Assembly: GCF_032854445.1 (NCBI RefSeq)
Contig: NW_027018022.1
Span: 1 to 64,000, forward strand
Source of the DNA: Liolophura sinensis
Lineage: Eukaryota; Mollusca; Polyplacophora; Chitonida; Chitonidae
Length of the DNA: 64,000 bases
Reading direction: 5' to 3'
The notes under the pieces were generated by a model that was given only the letters and a program-made list of their open reading frames with translations, was not told where the DNA came from and ran no database searches. Of the stretch, positions 45,098 to 54,635 are shown piece after piece. How positions within the stretch are numbered: position 1 is the stretch's first letter; every line of letters begins with the position of its first letter. A program made the translations under genes and the position numbers.

Positions 45098-45906
45098 CAG
45101 TAGTAGGGGGAGTATAGGTTCTGGCACACCCTCCCCTTGGTAAATAGAGGCCACCAGCCTCTATTCCCGGCGAGGTCCAGAAGTTCTAGTATACACACTA
45201 TAGGTTCTGGCACAACCTCCCCTTGGGGCCCTCCCCATAACAAATAGAGGTTCCCACCCCTCTTTCCCTGCTTCCCCATAAATCCCTCCCTTAGGCGCCT
45301 CCCGAGCCAAGGCTTACTCGCTTATTTACAAGTCTAGCCTACACACACACACATTGATATGAGGCGACCTAGTTGGCATTTAACAGACAAGGCGTAAAGT
45401 CTATATATAGACCGGCTGTATTGCACAACAGGGTGATTCAGCTGATTTTTTCCCCACTATAGGGCTTAAACCACGGATTTTTATGAAAAATAAATGTGAG
45501 AGCCTTTTTTCAGCTCCAGTATTTTTCGGAGGATTAGAAATATTTTGTTTGTGCGAAATAGTCTTTCCAATTTAGCCTGTTTCGTGGGTCGTCGGATGTA
45601 GCTCAGTCAGCTGACAGAGGTGGGAAAGGCGCTGTGTGTAAGGGGTGTATTCATATACTACATGTATAAGGAGTAGTGGGGGGAGGGAGGGTTCTGGCGC
45701 ACGCCCCCTTTGGTAAATACAGGCCCCCAGCCCCTATTCCCGGCGAGGTCCAGAAGTTCTAGTATACACTATGGGTTCTGGCGCACGCCCCCCCCCTTGG
45801 GGCCCTCCCCAGAACAAAATAGAGGCCCCACTCCCCATCTGGGGTTTCTTTAGACATACCCATTGCTCAGATATGCTTCTACACCAATTGTGTATACAAC
45901 AACAAC
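45098..45906. repeat. Left terminal region of copy B, composite
   Basis: The terminal module (GTTCTGGC.CACCCTCCCCTTGG and AAATAGAGG) occurs at about 45,118, 45,203, 45,690 and 45,775. Between the second and third modules, 45,290-45,660 is the reverse complement of the right terminal region of copy A. The arrangement looks like an outer, full-length terminal repeat joined to an inner, short one of the copy A type. It includes a tRNA-like A-box phrase, GATGTAGCTCAGTCAGCTGA, near 45,595. Confidence 0.65.
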
Positions 45907-46185
45907 ATGCCAAAGGGTTATAATAATTGCCGGTAGCTACCCATAGGCTCCACGGAGCTCTATGGTAAGAGTTGTCTGGGGGAGTACTGTGGGGTTCACA
46001 TAAACCGTCTGCGCAAGGGTCTTGGTACCCTGCCATGTATTAGCTGTGGTCGGGGTGTTAAAAACCGATTTCAGCTTTGCATGGCCTGCCGATATAATAG
46101 GGTCCAGATGCGTGAAAGACAGCGGAGGCTCAAGACTTTCTTGGATGAGTTCAAACGGCTGGCGGCTATCAAAATTTACAATTAG
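45907..46185 (+). pseudogene. Zinc-ribbon gene, copy B, early stop
   Basis: Same length and Cys pattern as the copy A gene but codon 10 is TAG (CGG TAG CTA, where A has TGG). Cys and His ligands are otherwise present. Only one disabling lesion is seen. Confidence 0.8.
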
Positions 46186-46227
46186 AGAGATCCTTTTATT
46201 AGTATAATGATGATATCGGCGCGTACA

Positions 46228-49200
46228 ATGAGGCACCATCAAAAAGCGCGAGCACTACGGGGGGAGTTTAAGACGCCCCTAGGTGTGCAGCCTAAGTACC
46301 CACGGTCCCGCAATGCCTTGGAAGAATTGCAGGGGATCCTCGACAGGCATAAAACGGCTGTGGCTGAGTTGAAGCAAGACGTCAAGAACCCATCCATTAA
46401 CGAAGAGTTGAAGCAAGACGTCAAGAACCTCCTCAGTAACGAGGAGTTGGATGAATTGCTAGGCGGAATACTGGGTGAAAAGAAACTAGAATTCACTAAC
46501 ACCGGCCGGGCTATAAGGAATCTCCTCCGGGCCTGGCAGATGGGCGTACCCGAAGGCGTTTGGACGGACCCAATAGCCTTCTTAGAAGAAATTCGAGCTT
46601 TTATTCGCCAGAAGCTAGAAGAAGAGATCCTGGCACTCAACGGGGTTAAGTTCCAACTAGGCCTCAGGTTTCAGTTGCAAAAGGACAACGCCGATGGCAG
46701 TGAAGAGTATACCAGCCCAGTACTCCACAGCAAACAGGAGGCCCTCTTAGAGGCTGGTGACATTGACAGGGCTCTAGATAAGGCCTTCCCCACCATCCAG
46801 GAGGCGCTGGAAAAATGGACACAGCGAGAGTCAGGGTGGGTTGTCAATAGCGTGCAAACACTCTGGCTTGACATTGCAAGGTATCAGCCACTGAGAGGCG
46901 GGTCCTACATCCCCCTACCCGCAGCTGTGAGTAACAAGAAAGCAGTCATCAATGTGAAGAACAAAGACGACAACTGCCTCCGATGGGCACTCCGGTCTAC
47001 CTTATTTCCAGCCGCCCGGGACCCTCAGAGACCAACAAAGTATCCCACCAATGATGGTCTTGACTTTGGGGGGATCCATACCCCTACGCCCATCCCTCAG
47101 ATCCCTAAAGTGCAGGAAAAGAACGACCTTGCCATCAACGTTTTCGGATGGGACATGGGCGTGATCGTGCAAGAAGCCCGGCGACACGCCCCGAATCAAT
47201 CTGCTGCAGATTGAGAAGGCAGGCAAATTCCATTATCCGTGGATAAAAGATCTCGATCGTCTCCTGTTACAAGAAAGTAAGAAACGAAATCGCAAACACT
47301 TCTGCGAGCGCTGCCTGCACGGCTACACAGGGGAGGATCTGCTCGAGGCGCATAAGCCGGAATGCCGAGGGATTGGCCAGACGGCGGTGAGGGTGGAAAT
47401 GCCCCAGGAGGGGGAAAACAAGTTCACTTTTCAGAACCACCACAAACAGCTACCGGCTCCGTTCATCATATATGCCGACTTCGAGGCTCTGACCAGAAAG
47501 GTTGAAGGCCCGCCGCCGTCACCTACAGAGAGCAGCACTCAAAAGACTCAGCACCACGAGCCCTGCAGTTACTGCTATGTTGTGGTGCGTTGCGACGGCC
47601 ACACAAAACGCCCCGTGGAATACAGAGGCCCTAACGCGACGGAACACTTCCTCAGAGATCTCCAACAGGAGGAGCAGGAAATCAAAAATGTTCTAGCCAA
47701 CCCTACAGCCATGAATATGACTCCCCAAGATTGGCAAGCCCACAATAACGCAGCAACCTGCCACGTGTGTGAGAAGCCTCTAGGCGCCGATTCTGTGCGC
47801 GATCACTGCCATATAACCGGCAAGTACAGAGGCGCGGCCCATAACGCATGCAACCTAAAGTTGCGACTGGGTCCCAAGACAGCCATACCAGTAGTCTTCC
47901 ACAACCTACGGGGCTACGACGGGCACCTCCTGATGCAAGCCATAAGTAAGGCGAAGGGCCGCATCTCCTGCATCCCCAACAACACGGAAAAGTACATCTC
48001 CTTCTCGCTGGGGCAGCTCCACTTCATCGACAGCGTTCAATTCTTACCGACTTTCCTTGACAATCTGGTTGAGGCCAACAAACCTGAGGCTTTCCACTTC
48101 ACAGCCCGGTATGAGCCCGCCGAAGAAAAACGAAAGCTACTTATGCGCAAGGGTGTCTACCCCTATGAGTATATGGACTCCTGGGAGCGCTTCGACGAGT
48201 CCAGCCTCCCACCCAAAGAGGCTTCCTACAGTAAGCTCAAAGTCGGAGACATTAGCAATGAGGACTACATCCACGCTCAACAGGTATGAAAGGTATTTGA
48301 CTGCACCAATCTGGGAGACTGCACAGACCTTTACTGCCGCACAGACGTGCTCCTATTGGCTGATGTGTTTGAGGTCTTCCGGAAAACTCGTTTACGGCAG
48401 TATGGATTGGACCCTGCTCACTACTTTACGAGCCCAGGTCTCTCGTGGGATGCGCTGTTCAAGAAGACCGGGGTAGAGCTGGAACTGTTGACCGACTACG
48501 ACCAACATCTCTTCATTGAGAATGGGTAAGCGATACGGCAAAGCCAATAATCCACAAGTGGAGGGATACAACCCAGAAAGTCCAAACAGCTACATCCAAT
48601 ACCTAGACGCCAATAATGTATATGGCTGGGCTATGAGCCAGTTCCTTCCAACGGGCGGCTTCCAGTGGGTAGGTGACGCGCAGGGTCTCGGTGAACCGAT
48701 TGCTACCCACCCCAACGACAGTCCTTCCGGTTACATCCTCGAGGTCGACCTACAGTATTCAGCCGACCTACATAACGCACATAACAGCTACCCATTAGCC
48801 CCAGAGCGTCTGGTGGTCCAGAAGGAGTGGATGTCTGACTATCAGCACAGCCTTCTAGGCAAGAAAGCGCCTACCGAGGTCGAAAAGCTGGTTCCCAACC
48901 TCCGCAACAAGGAACGGTACGTCCTGCACTACCGGAACCTACAGCTGTATCTATGTCTGGGAATGCGCCTGACAAAGGTTCACCGGGCCCTGAGATTCGC
49001 CCAGAGCCCTTGGATGGAACCCTATATCAGGATGAACACCGAGCTCCGAAAAACGGCCGCGAGTAAATTCGAGAAGGACCTGTGCAAGCTAATGAACAAC
49101 TCGGTCTTCGGAAAAACCATGGACGTCCACACGGAACCGTGTGGACGTCAAGCTGGTACGCTCTGGAGAAGACGACAAGATCCGACGCTTGATAGCCAGC

Positions 49201-49875
49201 CCGAGCTTCGCACGGGCAAACATATTTGATGATGACCTCGCAGCGATTCAGATGCACAAGACCCGTCTTGTCCTAAACCGACCTATCTACGTGGGGATGA
49301 GCATTCTTGATCTCTCCAATCACCTGATGTACGACTTCTACTAAAACCACATGAAGGCCCTGTACGGAGAGCGCTGCCAGCTCCTTTACACTGACACGGA
49401 TAGTCTGCTACTCGAGATTCAGACTGAGGATGTTTATAGGGATATGGTTGAGAATGCAAACCTGTACGACACCTCGGATTACCCACAAGACCACCCCCTG
49501 CAGAGCGTAGCAAATATGAAGGTCTTGGGGAAAATGAAAGACGAGTGCGCGGGGCGGCCGATCGCCGAATACATTGGTCTGCGCCCCAAGATGTACTCCA
49601 TTCTGAAGGCAGGCGGAGCCAACATTAAGAAGGCCAAGGGCGTGGAAAAGGAAGTTGTGAAAAAGCGCATCCGCCATAAGCAGTACAAAGAGGCGCTCTT
49701 CAAGAAAAAGATCTTCCGACACGGTATGGACATGCTGCGATCAGAGCGCCACCATATCTACGGACAGCACCTGAATAAGGTCTCACTGTCCCCCTTCGAT
49801 AGTAAGCGCTGGATCGCCGAAGATGGTGTCCACACCTTGGCTTACGGCCATAGAGATGCGACACCCGCAGGATGA
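46228..49875 (+). pseudogene. Protein-primed family B DNA polymerase, copy B
   Basis: About 1,200 codons, matching Polinton polymerases. Order: charged N-terminal region; exonuclease motif I YADFEAL (Asp codon at 47,477); a zinc segment CHVCEKPL then VRDHCHITGKYRGAAHNACN (about 47,760-47,860), like endonuclease VII; Exo II HNLRGYDGHLL; Exo III YCRTDVLLLADVF; motif A YLDANNVYGWAM (Asp at 48,606); motif B KLMNNSVFGKT (about 49,085); motif C YTDTDSLL (Asp at 49,393). Lesions: 11-nt deletion near 47,171 relative to A, TGA at 48,287, a deletion/frameshift near 48,525 removing the conserved Gly-rich segment between exonuclease and polymerase domains, a one-base shift at about 49,135 inside a perfect palindrome, and TAA at 49,342. 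The enzyme would copy the element using a protein primer in the nucleus. Start chosen at 46,228 by match to copy A. Confidence 0.92.
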
Positions 49876-49928
49876 TGGGCAGGAAGGGACATCCTCTTCG
49901 AGGAACTACTAGCGCCATCCGGGGGAAG

Positions 49929-50918
49929 CTAAGTATCGGGAGGCACTATAAGCAACTCCTCACGAACGAATCCTCGTCGCGGGCCATCCGACGTATCGTC
50001 TAGATAGTACAGCACGGGTTCATTAGGCTTTGTGACAGAGCGCCCAAGCCGATATATCTCTAGAGACCACACAGGATCAGTCGCGCGACGGCGGCCGCCC
50101 TCCAGCTCTCCAGGCTGATAGAGATAACGAACGCCAACACCCTTGAGGATCTTCCTCTCATTAAGTCCAACGGGACGACCTGGAACCGTCGAGGAAGGTT
50201 TATGGGGCACCCCTTGTGCCTTGATGGCGTCTTTCGGCTTTTTACCGATCAGTCTCGTTGTCTCGTTATTTAGAGCGGCCACAACAGAGGGCAGCCGACC
50301 CACCCATTTAGTAGACCGATGTTTGGGACGGAGGCGCATCTACTGGGCGTACTGATGTCCAAAGAGCCGCTCAGCCAGAGTACGGTTGAAACGCTCCACT
50401 ATGCCTTGGTCTCGGTGGATATCCACGCGGCCTCGGCGGACTGTGACATCGTGTTTGGCCAGCAGCTGGCTCACCGCACCCATGAACTCGCGCCCAGGGT
50501 CAACTTGGAGAAGCGTCGGCCATCCCCGGGGTCCCCGCTTGTAAATGCGAGAGAGAGCATCAGCGAGTTCTTTGGGATCTTTAGTAGCCAGAGGTTCCGC
50601 CTCCTTGTAGTGAGAAGCGACATCAACAACTGTCAGCGCGTACTTATACAGCTTCCGGCCTCGCCGATCATGTGGTAGAAATAGAAGATCAGCTTGGTGG
50701 ATGTCATTCGGCGTGGAAACATCGAACATAGGCCTCGGTATTTTTCGGGGACGAGGCAGGTATATCTGCCAGATAGCCTGCTTTTTCAGCCAGGCCCGGA
50801 CCACATCTTCGGAGACTTTAGCCGCAGTGGCAAGTTTCTGGATGGCCGCGCGGCCCTTCCAGTACCCACGAGGGCTGTAGTAGATATTTGCCAGGCGAGC
50901 AGACACCTTACTAGCCAT
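49929..50918 (-). pseudogene. Retroviral-type integrase, copy B
   Basis: ATG at 50,918. The N-terminal helical region (residues 1-60) includes AAIQKLATAAKVSEDVVRAW, a helix-turn-helix-like segment. The catalytic triad is complete: Asp77 (QADLLFLP), Asp140 (VDPGREF) and Glu175 (GIVERFNRT), 34 residues between the last two. A TAG at codon 193 (50,340-50,342) follows GHQYAQ, and the frame stays open for another 136 codons, a beta-rich C-terminal domain with YLYQPGELEGGRRRATDPVW, ending in a TAG where copy A has CAG. Integrase joins the linear element to host DNA. It converges on polB from the other strand, 53 bases apart. Confidence 0.9.
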
Positions 50919-51062
50919 GTCATCAAGGTATTCTAGCAGCCCTCTAACACATTTGGGACGAAAAAGATGTTAATCGTCGCGGCGCAGAACCACCTCACTA
51001 CTAAGATCGTGCCTGCCATACGGCGAGGAGCTCGATGGCGAGTCCGGCACAGTCAGTTCGGA

Positions 51063-51512
51063 TTACTTGGTGAGTTTTGCGATTCCGTAACTCACACCCC
51101 CAACCACACACATCCCCAGGATGACGAAGGTCATCTCGCGGTGTTTCTGATCTTCACTAGGCACATAAAAAATGGAGAGCTGTGGCTTTGAGCCCAGCAG
51201 CGCCTCGCGTGCATCGCGTGTAAGAGTTTTGCCCGTGACCCTAGAATACTCGCGGATTGCAGCGTCGACATCCCGGAACGTTTGGACAGCGTGGCCCTGG
51301 AGAAGGAGTTCATCGTTGATCCAGTCCAAGCACTCAGTGCGCTTTGGGGCCCATTTTTCCTGGGCGGCTTGGAGCTGCTCTATAGCGTAGTCATGGCGCC
51401 TCCGCTCTTCGTCAACACCGGAACTCCTCAGCATCGAAAACATATAGTTGCTCCCGCTGAAGGCCAAAGCGTTTACGAGGGTGCCGCCCATCATCATTGC
51501 GATGGAGGCCAT
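51063..51512 (-). CDS. S1, coiled-coil protein with two hydrophobic ends
   Basis: 149 residues. Residues 1-24 (MASIAMMMGGTLVNALAFSG) are hydrophobic. Residues 30-75 are charged and helical (EERRRHDYAIEQLQAAQEKW). AIREYSRVTGKTLTRDAREA and FYVPSEDQKHREM follow, then a hydrophobic C-terminal helix, TFVILGMCVVGGVSYGI. Intact here, transposon-split in copy A. It follows S2 directly (stop and start two bases apart), so the two were probably expressed together. Membrane anchors at both ends with a coiled coil between suggest a virion membrane or scaffold component; no family recognised. Confidence 0.65.
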   Translation of the reverse strand: MASIAMMMGGTLVNALAFSGSNYMFSMLRSSGVDEERRRHDYAIEQLQAAQEKWAPKRTECLDWINDELLLQGHAVQTFRDVDAAIREYSRVTGKTLTRDAREALLGSKPQLSIFYVPSEDQKHREMTFVILGMCVVGGVSYGIAKLTK

Positions 51513-51514
51513 TA

Positions 51515-51754
51515 CTACTGGATTATATTGGGAGGAAGGAGCCCTTGTTTAATTAGCAGCTCCTTCGAAAACATGGCCAGGCCTACATCTGCAATGACCA
51601 TGCCGACGTCACGGGGTGTTAAGTCCAGCTTAGGAAGGGCTCCTTTCAGGAACATCTGGCTGAGATAAGCGTACCCAGTAGCCAGGAGACAGACCACAGC
51701 GGCGTGGTAGGCCGCGTTGACAAGCACTTTTCTGTCACCGGGTGGAGTAGACAT
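51515..51754 (-). CDS. S2, small hydrophobic protein
   Basis: 79 residues: MSTPPGDRKVLVNAAYHAAV, an Ala/Leu/Tyr-rich helix, FLKGALPKLDLTPRDVGMVI, then LLIKQGLLPPNIIQ. Two likely membrane helices around residues 15-33 and 52-66. Almost identical to copy A (80 residues), with changes that look mostly conservative. Sits between S3 and S1 in a run of overlapping minus-strand genes. Confidence 0.65.
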   Translation of the reverse strand: MSTPPGDRKVLVNAAYHAAVVCLLATGYAYLSQMFLKGALPKLDLTPRDVGMVIADVGLAMFSKELLIKQGLLPPNIIQ

Positions 51755-52232
51755 GCTGATCTATATAGAAAGGGTCGCAACGTGTATTCAAATAGAGATT
51801 CTTTTCTTGCGGCGTGATATCTGCATGCGGCGTAATATGTGCACCTCGTGCATGCGGCGTAAAATCTGCACCTGGTGCTGTATAGCGGCTGCGCCACGCG
51901 CGTAGCAACACCTAACCAACGCCTAATAACGCTAGGAGCGCCCTCCAGCGGGTGATTTGGTGTGCATTCGTAGAATCCGGTTCCTTCGCAAAATCTGTGG
52001 CTCCCCCCTCCTTCGTAGAATCCGGTTCCTTTGGCTGTTTTTTGGTGGAATCAGCTGCGCCAAGCAAAGCAGCCTTTGCCTCGCGAAGCTCGTCCTTGAG
52101 CTTTTCAGCCTTGGCCTTTCTCGCTGCAGCACCCGCTCGACCCGCAGCAACTCTTTTGGGATTTTTCGCAGGGCTGTCATTCGTAGAATGCGCTCTAACC
52201 CCCTCCGCTTCCTTTGGGGCTTCCGGGTTCTA
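51735..52232 (-). pseudogene. S3, copy B, start lost
   Basis: From 52,232 the residues follow S3 of copy A (RVAAGRAGAAARKAKAEKLK, then three DSTK or DSTN repeats), but the ATG is deleted and a stop falls at the membrane segment. Near 51,800-51,880 a short tandem duplication (about 24 bp, with GCATGCGGCGTAA twice) replaces the region before DPFYIDQHVYSTR. A 13-residue segment (KLKDELREAKA region) is present here but absent in A. Confidence 0.75.
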
Positions 52233-52300
52233 GGAGAGCAGTGGTGTTTAAATGAGCAGTGCTCAGTAGTGGTTAGCGCCATGGTTAACGGTGCCAAGTA

Positions 52301-52717
52301 CTAACCATAGCAGTAGTATAGCCAGCAGCTAGCACTGCTAAGCGCCTGTTCAACAAATGGGTCGGGGGCGAGCTGTGCCATGAGCATTGGTCGATTCTCG
52401 GGTGGGATTGGTAGGAGCCAGCTGGCTGCCCTTACACATGATCTCAAGAACATACCTCCGAGACCGTCAACCATCCGCGCACCGAACTTAGCCTCGTACC
52501 GGGAGTGCAGCCTTTCAACGTCTTCGTCGCTCATGGCTTTGATCACAGCGGCTGTTACGTCTTTTCCCAGATATCGCTTGACCTGCCCACCCACCGCAAG
52601 TGCCGCCAGCCTATCCCTGAGCTGCTGTGCATGTTTGCTGGGCTGTTGGCTGGGCTTCTCCTCCTCCTCCTTCTCCTCTGCGCCCAGAATATCGTCTATA
52701 AGCTCGTCGGTATCCAT
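52301..52717 (-). CDS. S4, acidic-headed helical protein
   Basis: 138 residues in this frame. Acidic N-terminus (MDTDELIDDILGAEEKEEEE), then QQLRDRLAALAVGGQVKRYL, EAMSDEDVE-like residues, SRYEAKFGARMVDGLGGMFL, SWLLPIPPENRPMLMAQLAP and SCWLYYCYG. The TAG after YCYG is AAG in copy A, where the protein continues for about 24 more residues, so this is probably slightly truncated. The mostly helical C-terminal half with a Pro-Pro-Glu turn resembles no family I know. Lies between S3 and the packaging ATPase. Confidence 0.65.
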   Translation of the reverse strand: MDTDELIDDILGAEEKEEEEKPSQQPSKHAQQLRDRLAALAVGGQVKRYLGKDVTAAVIKAMSDEDVERLHSRYEAKFGARMVDGLGGMFLRSCVRAASWLLPIPPENRPMLMAQLAPDPFVEQALSSASCWLYYCYG

Positions 52718-52742
52718 TAATAATATGTAGGGGCGACAACGT

Positions 52743-53350
52743 CTAATATATAATCTTAGATGTGGCGGGCGTATCAGTCATTAGCAGGAGCTTAGAATGC
52801 GGATTGTTCTTGAGCTTCTGTCGAACCTCTGCCTTTTCGCTCTCGGCCTCGATGATGTGGTTCTCCTCCAGGCATTCGTTGAACGAGTGCCGATCTTTGC
52901 AGTGGAATAAAGCCACTCACCTTGTCTGCTCGCGAAAGTCTTTAAGGACGGCGTTGTATTTCTGGGTGAGGACCCAGACGCTTTGCTTTGCATAACGGCA
53001 CGAGAAAGCCATGAATGACTGCATTTTTTGTTTCTTCATCCCCTCTAACGCGCTACAATCATCGATGATGTATAGGGTGGGCTCCCCCTCGAACAATCTG
53101 TAGAAAGCTCTCAGGCAATCCTTGAGCCGCTCGCAGGGATCAAAACAGTAGAGCTCATGGTCAGACGGTATCCATCGCCGCCGGTACGCCTCGTTATGCT
53201 TAAGAGTGGGGCACAGGATCACAATGTGATGAAAGAAACAGCGGAAGGGACCCTCAAGCAGGTCCAGCACAAAGTTTTGCCGCAGTTCGTCTGCCCACAG
53301 ATAATCGCGCAGTGGGCGTCATTAATAAAGCGCGCTAACGAATCTACCAT
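52743..53350 (-). pseudogene. A32-like packaging ATPase, copy B
   Basis: ATG at 53,350. P-loop GQTNCGKT at about residues 18-26: the usual Gly at the fourth position is Asn, though the Gly-Lys-Thr end is intact. Directly after it bases are missing and the frame shifts near 53,270. Then MLDLLEGPFRCFFHHIVILC, LYIIDDCSALEGM (Walker B), YAKQSVWVLTQKYNAVLKDF and REQTR, where another stop interrupts; the conserved C-terminal DRHSFNECLEENHII follows in another frame. The first 29 bases overlap the end of the capsid gene. Confidence 0.87.
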
Positions 53351-54609
53351 TCTCGATGTGCAGCTTTGCGTCCATGATTGCAAAGAGATATACGTTCAAC
53401 ACGCCGGGCTCCTCTCTCTCTTTTGTCACCTGTATCGTAATCCCCTTGCTGGCGTTCAGAACGCGCCTCCCACTGCCATGCAGCTCGTCATCGTCGCTTG
53501 GCCCAAGGTCAAGCCAGAAGGCGTGCTTGTGCGTCAAGAACTCTTCCAGGGAGACGTCTGCCAGGCCTAAGACTTTAACGACCCTGGCCACCTCAGGGTC
53601 CCGCTTTCGTAGGGGTGAGCTGGCGAAGAACCTCTGGACCTCGCCCCACTGCTGGTACGCCCGCATGTCCTGGCTGTACAGCTGATTGGGGACCCCTTCT
53701 ATTGTGACTTCTACTTTGGTGATCTTCGGGTTGTAGAAGGATTTCGACCTCCTATTCCACGGGATTCCTTTAGTCTCGAACAGCATGAGGATGCCCTTCG
53801 TTGCTCTCGCGGGCGTGTTCAGGTTTATGTTCCGGTGAGTATCAGACTTGTCCTTTACAAACTTTCGGTGGCGGAGGAAGCGATCATACAGAATGGAGAC
53901 GCCCCCGGCAAACTGTGTGCGGATCTGTCTAGCGAGTTCCTCTTCGGTGACCATATCGAACTCCAGGCTGATGTTGTCCATGGTGTAAGTCGCGTCGGCA
54001 TCGTCTGTTGCCTGGATGACCCGACTGTAATCGTTGAATGTCAGTTCGTACTCCAGTCGGTCGGCCAAGGCACTCTGGTAGAATTGGCATGTGGCTATCT
54101 AGAAGCTCAAAGTCTAGCGGGATGTGGAACCGGCTGCCGAAGGCGCGAGCGATGGCTTTTTCTCCAGTATCGTCGTCACTTGCGTCGTCCGCTTCGACTC
54201 GAAGTTTAAGCATGTTTTCGCTGCCGATGCCTTGGTAGGCCGCATTCCGCCGTTCGTTTTTGGTCATCCATAAGTCGCCGTAGCAATGAAACACATCAGA
54301 GTCGTCGATGGACATTACCTCATTCCCGCTGATTCTGATCGTGGTTTCCTTGACTACTGCGCGTCCGAGATTCCCGACCACTGTGGCGTTCGGGTCGGAT
54401 GAATTAATCGTGATCGAGAAGGCCAAGCGCACGGTGGCGGGCACAATGACGTCATTTCTGCCGAGGTTGGGGAAGCGGACCAAGAGTTGTTGATTCTGGT
54501 CGATCGTACTCGGGTTGTTGGTGACGACCAAGGACTGTCGTACACCTTGTACCCCCCGAGTCTTACGGAGTGTTCTGAAAGGGTTTAGCCTGCGTCCGTA
54601 TGCATCCAT
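53322..54609 (-). pseudogene. Major capsid protein (double jelly-roll type), copy B
   Basis: About 429 codons. ATG at 54,609 (MDAYGRRLNPFRTLRKTRGV). First half: STIDQNQQLLVRFPNLGRND and IRISGNEVMSIDDSDVFHCY. One frameshift at about 54,085-54,095 just after FELLDSHMP. Second half, open from 54,068: DRLEYELTFNDYSRVIQATD, DMVTEEELARQIRTQFAGGV, KVEVTIEGVPNQLYSQDMRA, ending IENGRFVSALY. One lesion only, the least damaged capsid gene here. It forms the icosahedral shell in active relatives; the fold is inferred from family context. Back to back with S5, 26 bases between start codons. Confidence 0.85.
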
Positions 54610-54635
54610 TGTGTGTATTGAAGGTATACCTTGCA
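54610..54635. promoter_or_regulatory. Divergent start region capsid/S5
   Basis: Only 26 bases separate the two ATGs; copy A has 23 and copy C has 26, with near-identical sequence (TGTGTATTGAAGGTATACCT). A single compact bidirectional promoter is likely. Confidence 0.5.

Noticed and set aside
49408-49733. Minus-strand ORFs opposite the polymerase C-terminal part
   Set aside because: Shadows of the conserved motif C region of polB.
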